Below are positions 1 to 5,242 of a stretch of 12,446 nucleotides of DNA, piece after piece (within the stretch, counting starts at the first letter, position 1; every line of letters begins with the position of its first letter). The notes under the pieces were generated by a model that saw only the letters and a list, made by a program, of their open reading frames with translations, was not told the DNA's origin and did no database searches. Source of the stretch: an uncultured Chloroflexota bacterium (lineage in GTDB: Bacteria; Chloroflexota; Anaerolineae; Aggregatilineales; Phototrophicaceae); the NCBI GenBank assembly GCA_937988705.1, contig CALKIA010000165.1:1-12446 (forward strand), read 5' to 3'. Both the position numbers and the translations under genes were made by a program.

Positions 1-2
1 GT

Positions 3-1226
3 TTGCGCCTCAAGGCGGCGAAGGATCGCGGTGCCTGGGTGGTCGTGGCGAATGCCCGACACACGCGCATGGCTGATTTCGCGAGCTGCACCGAGAGCTT
101 CCCGGTCGGCGGCGCGGCCGCCTGGATGAACGACTTCATCAACCATGAGACGGGCGCGCACCTCGCCGGTATGACTAATCTGATCATCGTGGCCGGCGCG
201 GAAGGCTTGGATGTCGATGGTCACCGCGCGCTGATGCAGGCGGCGGCGAACTACCTCATCCGCACCGGACACGTTGGCAAGCCGCAAAACGGCCTCATGG
301 CGACCTTCCCCGGCGCGAACACGATGGGGCTGCACTATATGGGCTTCTCCACTGAAGAAACGCTCGACATCATCGCGAACCCGCCGCAGGTGCTGATACT
401 CGCGGATGCGGATGTATACGCAGACGATCCCAACGCGGCGGCGTGGCTGAGCAAAGTGCAAACGGTCATCTCGCTGAGCCTGTTTCACGATGAAGCCGCG
501 CAGAAAGCGGCGGTCGCCCTGCCGATTCAGAGCTTTGCAGAACGCGATGGCACGTTCACCAATGGCGAACGCCGTGTGCAGCGCTTCTACACCGCACAAG
601 GCCCGATGGGCGCGGCGCTCCCGACGTGGCAGGTTGTTTCCCGCCTCGGCGAAAAGCTGGGCGTCCTGAAGACCAAGACCTCGGCGGCGTCCGTCATGCA
701 GGAAATCACGCAGACGGTTAGCGCCTACGCTGGTACGCGCTACTCCGAACTGGCGAAGGTTGATCGGCAGTTCCCCGAAGTCGGCGGCGATGACCTGTAC
801 TACGGCGGCACCGCTTACAAGAACAGCGGCGGCCTCGGCGTGCAGATTGAGTCAGCGGCTGATGGTGGCGCGGAAGCCGAATACGGTACGGTCAACCTGC
901 CGGAAGCGGTTAAGGGCGACCTGATCGTTATTCCGACGGTCAGCCTGTACAACCGGGCGCGCGTGTTCCGCCCGAGCGAAGCCGAACTGATGGCGCCGCG
1001 CATTCCGACGCCCTTCGCGGAAATCAACGCGGCGGATGCGGACAAACTAGGCATTAGCGACGGCGACCTGATCGCCATCGACGTCGCAGGGACAGTCATT
1101 GAAGTGGCCGCACGTGTCAACAGCAGCGCTCCGCAGGGCGCCATTCTGCTGCCGCGTCATCTGGCGACCGGCGTCGCCGCGCCGCTCGTCCCGGCGGTTG
1201 GTCAGGTAAGGGAATTGGTGAGATAA
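3..1226 (+). CDS. nuoG: NADH-quinone oxidoreductase subunit G, C-terminal part (cut by window start)
   Basis: This is the C-terminal part of the large peripheral-arm subunit of complex I, which carries electrons through Fe-S clusters from the NADH module towards NuoI. The visible 407 or so residues cover the molybdopterin-oxidoreductase-like fold. A typical segment reading FAERDGTFTN, then ERRVQ, lies around residues 178-192. The last 120 or so residues (from about 290) resemble the molybdopterin-dinucleotide-binding beta-barrel domain, with a typical stretch around FAEINAADADKLGISDGD. The N-terminal [2Fe-2S] and [4Fe-4S] ligand domains lie before the window and cannot be judged. The frame is open to the left edge, so the first codon seen (TTG) is not taken as the start. 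The stop is three bases before nuoH, which indicates co-transcription. A related molybdopterin enzyme is possible in principle, but the position directly before nuoH makes NuoG the clear call. Confidence 0.9.
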   Translation: MRLKAAKDRGAWVVVANARHTRMADFASCTESFPVGGAAAWMNDFINHETGAHLAGMTNLIIVAGAEGLDVDGHRALMQAAANYLIRTGHVGKPQNGLMATFPGANTMGLHYMGFSTEETLDIIANPPQVLILADADVYADDPNAAAWLSKVQTVISLSLFHDEAAQKAAVALPIQSFAERDGTFTNGERRVQRFYTAQGPMGAALPTWQVVSRLGEKLGVLKTKTSAASVMQEITQTVSAYAGTRYSELAKVDRQFPEVGGDDLYYGGTAYKNSGGLGVQIESAADGGAEAEYGTVNLPEAVKGDLIVIPTVSLYNRARVFRPSEAELMAPRIPTPFAEINAADADKLGISDGDLIAIDVAGTVIEVAARVNSSAPQGAILLPRHLATGVAAPLVPAVGQVRELVR

Positions 1227-1229
1227 GAG

Positions 1230-2762
1230 ATGGCTCAAACTGTTACTGCCCCTGAGACACAAAATCGCCCGCGCGTCCCGCGTTGGTTGATCATCGTGGG
1301 CCTCGTAGTCGTTGTGGGGATTGTGGCGCTCGTGCTGCTGGCGCCGACGCTCTACAGCCTCGGCGATTCGGCGCTGCAAGGTTACTTCAATCCGTACGGC
1401 GTCGATCCGGCTCTGATCCGCGAATGCTATGGTGAAAATGGCGGCGGTTGCCCGACTGTCCATTCGATCCTCTTCTCGGTGATTTTTCTGGTGGTCATGC
1501 TCACGGGCTTTGCCTATACCACGCTGTTGGAACGCAAGTTCATCGCATGGTTCCAGCAGCGCACCGGCCCGAATCGCGTGGGGCCGGGCGGTTTCCTGCA
1601 GCCCGCCGCTGACGGTGTGAAGCTGATCTTTAAGGAAGACATCATCCCGTCCGGCGCGGACAAACCCGTGTATTATCTCGCCCCCGTCCTCAAGACGGTG
1701 CCCGCGCTGATCGTGCTGGCCGTTGTACCGCTGGGACCCAAGCTCCTCATCCCGTGGTTTGATGGCCTGTGGTATCGCGTGCCGCTCGGCCTGGCCGATT
1801 TGAACGTGGGCGTGCTCTGGTTGCTGGCGATCACCTCGCTCGGAACGTACGGTGTCGTGCTGGCCGGGTGGGCGAGTAACAATAAGTACGCCATGCTCGG
1901 CGGTTTGCGCGCCTCCGCGCAGATGTTGAGCTATGAACTCAGCCTCGGTCTGACGATGGCGGTGCCGATTTTGCTGGTCGGCAGCATGAGCCTCGGCGAT
2001 ATCGTCCAGAGCCAGACGTATATCTGGCAGTGGTACGCCTTCCAGAACCCGCTGGCGATGGCCATCCTGATGATCGCGCTGCTCGCGGAAATCACGCGTT
2101 CGCCGTTCGACCTGCCAGAAGCGGAACAGGAACTCACGCAAGGGTTTATGACCGAATACAGCGGTATGAAGTTCGCCATGTTCATGATGGCGGAATACCT
2201 CGGCATGATCACGGTGAGCATTATCGTGGCGTCGCTCTATCTTGGGGGCTACAACGACGGTTTCGGCCTCGTGCAGAACCTGCCATTCCTCGGCCCGGTC
2301 GTGCTGATCGGCAAGGTCATCCTGTTCCTGATCGGCATGGTGTGGGTGCGCGCGACGCTGCCCCGTATCCGTTACGACCGCCTGATGGCGCTGGGCTGGA
2401 AAGTCCTGCTGCCGCTGGCGCTGGTCGCGGTGCTGTGGACGACCGTTGCCGTCCTGCTGGGCGATCTGTTCGGTGACCCGATGGCTTATGGCATCGCGGG
2501 GATGGTCTTCTTCGTGGTGGTGATCGGTGGGTCGCTGTGGGCGTTGAACCGCTCCGGTGAATTCACGTCGGATGACTCGAACGCGATGGAGAACGACCCG
2601 GTGATCACGGGTGAACGGCGCGGCCTGGGCTATATGGCGCTGCAAGTGCTCGGTGGCATCATTGCCATTCCGTTTGTGCTGCTGCAAGCAACGATTGGTG
2701 CACTGGAGAGCCTGGCAAAGCTGGCGCCGGACGACAACAAGAAATCGGCGGGCGGGGATTAG
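1230..2762 (+). CDS. nuoH: NADH-quinone oxidoreductase subunit H, with N- and C-terminal extensions
   Basis: NuoH (ND1) is the membrane subunit that forms the quinone-binding chamber together with the peripheral arm. The family signature ERKFIAWFQQRTGPNRVGPG starts at E101, and the acidic quinone-site loop FDLPEAEQE lies at about 293-301, followed by TEYSGMKFAMF. Both are intact. At 510 residues it is much longer than the roughly 325 residues of E. coli NuoH. About 75 residues come before the usual first helix: a basic N-terminus (RPRVPR), an extra hydrophobic helix (about 19-44) and a loop with C66 and C74. After the usual last helix there is one more hydrophobic segment (around 415-440) and a terminal amphipathic-looking helix ending in a charged tail. 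The ATG is preceded by a GAGATAAGAG ribosome-binding stretch overlapping the nuoG stop. The following gene is 158 bases away, an unusually wide gap for this operon. Confidence 0.96.
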   Translation: MAQTVTAPETQNRPRVPRWLIIVGLVVVVGIVALVLLAPTLYSLGDSALQGYFNPYGVDPALIRECYGENGGGCPTVHSILFSVIFLVVMLTGFAYTTLLERKFIAWFQQRTGPNRVGPGGFLQPAADGVKLIFKEDIIPSGADKPVYYLAPVLKTVPALIVLAVVPLGPKLLIPWFDGLWYRVPLGLADLNVGVLWLLAITSLGTYGVVLAGWASNNKYAMLGGLRASAQMLSYELSLGLTMAVPILLVGSMSLGDIVQSQTYIWQWYAFQNPLAMAILMIALLAEITRSPFDLPEAEQELTQGFMTEYSGMKFAMFMMAEYLGMITVSIIVASLYLGGYNDGFGLVQNLPFLGPVVLIGKVILFLIGMVWVRATLPRIRYDRLMALGWKVLLPLALVAVLWTTVAVLLGDLFGDPMAYGIAGMVFFVVVIGGSLWALNRSGEFTSDDSNAMENDPVITGERRGLGYMALQVLGGIIAIPFVLLQATIGALESLAKLAPDDNKKSAGGD

Positions 2763-2777
2763 TCCCGTTACAGAATC

Positions 2778-2844
2778 GTAGGGACGCGGTAAATCGCGTC
2801 CGTGCTCATTTCAATTAGGCGGACGCCATGAATGGTGTCCCTAC
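2778..2844. repeat. Two adjacent palindromic units, GTAGGGAC...GTCCCTAC
   Basis: The outer ends GTAGGGAC (2778-2785) and GTCCCTAC (2837-2844) are exact inverted repeats. Inside lie two smaller hairpins. The left one pairs GGACGCG (2782-2788) with CGCGTCC (2795-2801). The right one pairs GGACGCCAT (2821-2829) with ATGGTGTCC (2832-2840), with one G-T pair. The arrangement reads as two side-by-side copies of a short palindrome whose inner ends have decayed, or as a cruciform-like composite. No T-tract follows, so it is not a standard intrinsic terminator. It resembles the interspersed GTAGGG palindromes I associate with Chloroflexota genomes, which is inference. Confidence 0.75.
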
Positions 2845-2859
2845 GTGGACGAGAAATTG

Positions 2860-2887
2860 GTAGGGTTGAGGCGTGCCTCGCCCTCAC
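2860..2887. repeat. Degenerate palindrome of the same GTAGGG family
   Basis: A 28-base imperfect palindrome begins GTAGGG and ends CCCTCAC. The core stem GAGGC (2868-2872) with GCCTC (2875-2879) is perfect. The outer part pairs with two mismatches and two G-T pairs. Its size, outer GTAGGG end and position about 15 bases after the previous composite suggest a third, older copy of the same element. It ends about 33 bases before the nuoI start and contains no coding sequence. Confidence 0.55.
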
Positions 2888-2920
2888 AGGCGATGAACTG
2901 AGTTTTAGGGGATACGCTGG

Positions 2921-3415
2921 ATGAACATTATTCGCGGTTTTGCGACGACGTTCAAGCATTTACTGGAAGAACCGGTCACGGTGCAGTACCCGGAACAGCA
3001 AAAGCCGTTCCGTGAACGCTACAAGGGGCGCCATCACCTGCGCCGCTACGAAAACGGCCTTGAGAAGTGCATCGGCTGCGCGCTGTGCGCGGCGGCCTGC
3101 CCGGCAGATGCCATTTGGGTGGAAGCGGCGGAGAACACCGACGACGCCCGCCGCAGCCCCGGCGAACGCTATGCGAAGACCTACGAGATTAACATGATCC
3201 GCTGCATTTTCTGCGGTTACTGCGAGGATGCGTGCCCGACTCAGGCGATTCAGCTAGGGCACGAGCACGAACTCTCGTTCACCAACCGCAAGGATGCGAT
3301 CTTCACCAAGGACATGTTGATTGACCCCGTACCGCCGGGTGGCCACGATACGCCACAGCAGGTCGAGCCGGGCAAATTCAATCGCGCAATTCCGGACATG
3401 CCGAACCCGAAGTAA
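2921..3415 (+). CDS. nuoI: NADH-quinone oxidoreductase subunit I (2x[4Fe-4S] ferredoxin-like)
   Basis: NuoI (TYKY homologue) passes electrons from NuoG to the terminal cluster next to quinone and sits at the base of the peripheral arm. Two complete [4Fe-4S] motifs are visible, CIGCALCAAACP with C50, C53, C56 and C60, and CIFCGYCEDACP with C95, C98, C101 and C105, so both clusters N6a and N6b should form. The N-terminal segment is the usual amphipathic membrane-surface helix region. The length of 164 residues is normal. The last 30 or so residues are a Pro-rich, probably flexible tail. The ATG is supported by an AGGGGAT ribosome-binding site at 2907-2913. The gene is flanked on both sides by gaps carrying GTAGGG palindromes, unlike the tightly packed rest of the operon. 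Confidence 0.97.
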   Translation: MNIIRGFATTFKHLLEEPVTVQYPEQQKPFRERYKGRHHLRRYENGLEKCIGCALCAAACPADAIWVEAAENTDDARRSPGERYAKTYEINMIRCIFCGYCEDACPTQAIQLGHEHELSFTNRKDAIFTKDMLIDPVPPGGHDTPQQVEPGKFNRAIPDMPNPK

Positions 3416-3435
3416 GTGGAAACCGCGCACAATCA

Positions 3436-3466
3436 TGTAGGGGCGACCTGTCAGGTCGCCCCTACA
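3436..3466. repeat. Near-perfect 31-base palindrome between nuoI and nuoJ
   Basis: Two 15-base arms, TGTAGGGGCGACCTG and CAGGTCGCCCCTACA, are exact reverse complements around a single central T. It starts 20 bases after the nuoI stop. As RNA it would form a very stable hairpin, but the following bases (CATGTATATCG) are not a T-tract, so an intrinsic terminator is unlikely. The GTAGGG/CCCTAC ends match the decayed copies on the other side of nuoI. It could be a small non-autonomous mobile palindrome or an mRNA-stabilising or processing hairpin, and the sequence alone does not decide which. Confidence 0.85.
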
Positions 3467-3486
3467 CATGTATATCGTCTTAAATG

Positions 3487-3516
3487 TTGCGCTTCGGCTG
3501 TTTCGTCGTCTAAAAT
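3487..3516 (+). promoter_or_regulatory. Candidate internal promoter before nuoJ
   Basis: TTGCGC (3487-3492) and TAAAAT (3511-3516) are spaced by 18 bases. The -10 box matches the sigma70-type consensus at five of six positions, but the -35 box at only three. The region is clearly AT-richer than the coding sequence around it. A start near 3523 would give a leader of about 60 bases containing the hairpin at 3532-3555. It could allow nuoJKLMN to be expressed separately from nuoGHI. The call is weak without transcript data. Confidence 0.25.
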
Positions 3517-3531
3517 TTTGAACTATGCGGG

Positions 3532-3555
3532 GGCTTGTGTTAAACTGCACAAGCC
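3532..3555 (+). promoter_or_regulatory. Leader hairpin upstream of nuoJ
   Basis: GGCTTGTG (3532-3539) and CACAAGCC (3548-3555) form a perfect 8-base stem around an 8-base loop, ending 28 bases before the nuoJ ATG and 16 bases before its AGGGA ribosome-binding site (3572-3576). There is no T-tract. It is not a member of the GTAGGG palindrome family. It may influence translation or mRNA processing of the nuoJ message, or may be chance. Confidence 0.4.
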
Positions 3556-3583
3556 AAGATAAGCGCCCAACAGGGAAATCAAG

Positions 3584-4858
3584 ATGCTAGAGCTTATAAT
3601 CATTTTGGTAATGGGTTTAGCCATTGCTTCTGCGGCGGCGATGCTCCTCACCAGCAATGCTGTCCACAGCGCCCTATTCCTGATCGTCACGATGATGTGT
3701 ATCGCGTTCTTGTTCCTCACATTGAACGCACCATTCCTCGCCATGATACAGATCACCGTGTACGCCGGGGCGATCATGGTGTTGTTCTTATTCGTGATCA
3801 TGCTGCTTGGCTCGGAAAAACTCGATGCTGAAACGACCGAAGCGCGCGCCGACCGCCGCTATCGCTGGTTCCTCCCGCTCGCGGGTGGGCTGGGGATCGC
3901 GTTCGTCGTGATGCTCGGCGGGGTGATGCTCGGCGTGATCGGTGGCAGTCCGTTGGACCGTCCCGTGCCCGGACAGGCTCCGCTGCTGCGCGTGATCAAT
4001 GCCGCGCCGGATGCGGGCAGCTTCGAAGTGCACACGGCCGCTGGCGTGCTCGTTGAGCCGCTCGCGTTTCGCGGCGTTTCCGACTTCATGGAGGTCCCGG
4101 CGGGTGAAACCACACTGATGGTGCATTTTGCCGACGACTCTATGCAGCAGATCACCGCGCCGCTCACCGTGAACACCGCTTTCAGCTTGATCGTTTACGG
4201 TATGGGCGCGCAGCCGCAGTTGACGGTCATCACCGATGATCTGACCACGGTCACGGAAGATGATGCCAGCCGCGTCGCCGTGTTCAACGCCTACGGCGAC
4301 CCGATCTCAGTCGTGGATTTCCGCTCAGAATTTGACGATAACGACACCGTCGTGCTGATTCCCGAACTCGCGTCCGGTCAGATTTCAGAGACGTTCTACA
4401 TGGCTGAAGGGCCGTTAGACTGGACCTTCGTCAGTGCGGCGAACCAAGCGGATCGCCTGTTCCGCATGAACGAATACGAATTTGAGACCGACAACAGCGA
4501 ACTGATCCTGTTCTTGGGTGAGCCCACTGTCAGCGGCGCGCAAGCGATTGTGAGCCCGGTGGCGCTGCCCATTCGCTCGGAGGCCCGCCCGGAATTCGGT
4601 GGTCCGCGCGCGATTGGTTACATGCTGTTCACTGACTTCCTGCTGCCGTTCCAACTGCTCGGACTGCTCCTGCTCGCGGCGATGGTCGGTGCCATTGTGC
4701 TGACGCACCGCGAACTTGACCGGGCGAAGGGCCGCGGTATCGGTCAGCGGCGCGTCGTCAGCCGTCCGCTCGTCAATGTGATCGCCGCTCAGGTTGGTCA
4801 CGAGGTAGTGACGCCGACCGACGAGGCCGCGCAGTTACCGGAAACGATGGGGGAATAA
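3584..4858 (+). CDS. nuoJ: NADH-quinone oxidoreductase subunit J with inserted DUF4397-like domains
   Basis: NuoJ (ND6) is a five-helix membrane subunit linking the quinone module to the pumps. Helices 1-3 occupy about 2-76 and include the conserved helix-3 segment QITVYAGAIMVLFLF (56-70). Helix 4 is about 96-120. The final helix is about 350-374 (DFLLPFQLLGLLLLAAMVGAIV), the usual C-terminal NuoJ signature. The protein has 424 residues against a usual 165-200 because about 220 residues sit between helices 4 and 5. That insert starts with LLRVINAAPDAGSFEVH and contains LAFRGVSDFMEVPAGETTLMV, a good visual match to DUF4397 domains. A second, weaker copy begins at about RVAVFNAYGD (230-239). 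Basic residues before helix 4 and after helix 5 place the insert outside the cytoplasm. The ATG has an AGGGA site seven bases upstream. The stop is two bases before nuoK. Confidence 0.93.
   Translation: MLELIIILVMGLAIASAAAMLLTSNAVHSALFLIVTMMCIAFLFLTLNAPFLAMIQITVYAGAIMVLFLFVIMLLGSEKLDAETTEARADRRYRWFLPLAGGLGIAFVVMLGGVMLGVIGGSPLDRPVPGQAPLLRVINAAPDAGSFEVHTAAGVLVEPLAFRGVSDFMEVPAGETTLMVHFADDSMQQITAPLTVNTAFSLIVYGMGAQPQLTVITDDLTTVTEDDASRVAVFNAYGDPISVVDFRSEFDDNDTVVLIPELASGQISETFYMAEGPLDWTFVSAANQADRLFRMNEYEFETDNSELILFLGEPTVSGAQAIVSPVALPIRSEARPEFGGPRAIGYMLFTDFLLPFQLLGLLLLAAMVGAIVLTHRELDRAKGRGIGQRRVVSRPLVNVIAAQVGHEVVTPTDEAAQLPETMGE
3950..4603 (+). other. DUF4397-like double domain inserted in NuoJ (residues about 123-340)
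   Basis: This in-frame segment is not part of the normal NuoJ fold. Repeat 1 (about 134-215) has the RVINAAPDA start, a central EVPAGE turn and a closing segment around FSLIVYG, all typical of DUF4397 beta-sandwich domains, which are usually found in secreted or surface proteins. Repeat 2 (about 230-312) starts similarly (RVAVFNAYGD) but lacks a clear PAGE turn and is more diverged. The tail to 340 is a Pro/Ala linker returning to helix 5. The reading frame and base composition run on without a break, so this looks like a settled fusion, not an assembly artefact. Confidence 0.8.
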
Positions 4859-4860
4859 TC

Positions 4861-5166
4861 ATGCCTATCACGATTGATACCTACGTCATTGTCAGCATGG
4901 TTTTGTTCAGCTTAGGCGTGCTGGGTGTGCTCATTCGACGCAACGCCATCCTCGTCTTCATGGCGGTGGAATTGATGTTGAACGCGACCAACCTCGCGCT
5001 GGCGTCCTTCGCCAGCCAGTGGGGGTCGGAGAGCGGACACCTCTTCGTGTTCTTTATCATTACGGTGGCGGCGGCGGAAGTCGCAGTCGGGTTGGCCCTG
5101 ATCGTCGCGATCTTCCGCTCGAAGAAGAGCATCAACATCGACGAACTGCATCAGATGGAAGGCTAA
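4861..5166 (+). CDS. nuoK: NADH-quinone oxidoreductase subunit K
   Basis: NuoK (ND4L) is a small three-helix membrane subunit in the proton path between NuoJ and NuoN. The two conserved membrane glutamates are present: E37 in AVELMLNATNLAL and E73 in VAAAEVAVGLAL, equivalent to E36 and E72 of E. coli. The length of 101 residues is exactly usual. Three hydrophobic helices can be seen at about 6-26, 29-50 and 60-86, followed by the basic RSKKS cytoplasmic turn and a short tail. The ATG lies two bases after the nuoJ stop, with a GGGGGAA ribosome-binding stretch inside the end of nuoJ, so translation of the two is probably coupled. Confidence 0.98.
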   Translation: MPITIDTYVIVSMVLFSLGVLGVLIRRNAILVFMAVELMLNATNLALASFASQWGSESGHLFVFFIITVAAAEVAVGLALIVAIFRSKKSINIDELHQMEG

Positions 5167-5207
5167 AAAGAGTACCGGGTCCGTGTCCTGAGCAACACGC
5201 TGCGTTC

Positions 5208-5228
5208 TCAGTCCTCGGCACTCAGCAC
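5208..5228. repeat. Three tandem degenerate heptamers between nuoK and nuoL
   Basis: Three consecutive seven-base units TCAGTCC, TCGGCAC and TCAGCAC fill this stretch. It lies in the 76-base nuoK-nuoL gap, just upstream of the nuoL ribosome-binding site TAGGGGAAA (5232-5240). A related reversed string (CCTGAGCA) lies at 5187-5194. It looks like a short, decayed low-complexity heptamer tract. No function is evident. Confidence 0.45.
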
Positions 5229-5242
5229 TTCTAGGGGAAACT

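Noticed and set aside
1047..2687. Long antisense open frame of 546 codons opposite nuoH
   Set aside because: Its translation is rich in His, Arg, Gln, Asp and Glu with no recognisable domain, as expected from the reverse strand of a GC-rich hydrophobic gene. nuoH itself is fully supported by family motifs.
3436..3466. Palindrome after nuoI as a transcription terminator
   Set aside because: The stem is strong but no T-run follows, and nuoJKLMN continue the same complex downstream. It fits the repeat family better.
2763..3466. CRISPR array, suggested by several similar palindromes
   Set aside because: The units are few, unequal in sequence and spacing, and separated by a complete nuoI gene. 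There are no regular spacers and no cas genes.
3584..4858. NuoJ extra length as a frameshift or chimeric assembly
   Set aside because: One uninterrupted frame with continuous composition, proper NuoJ helices on both sides and a coherent domain inside argue for a genuine insert.
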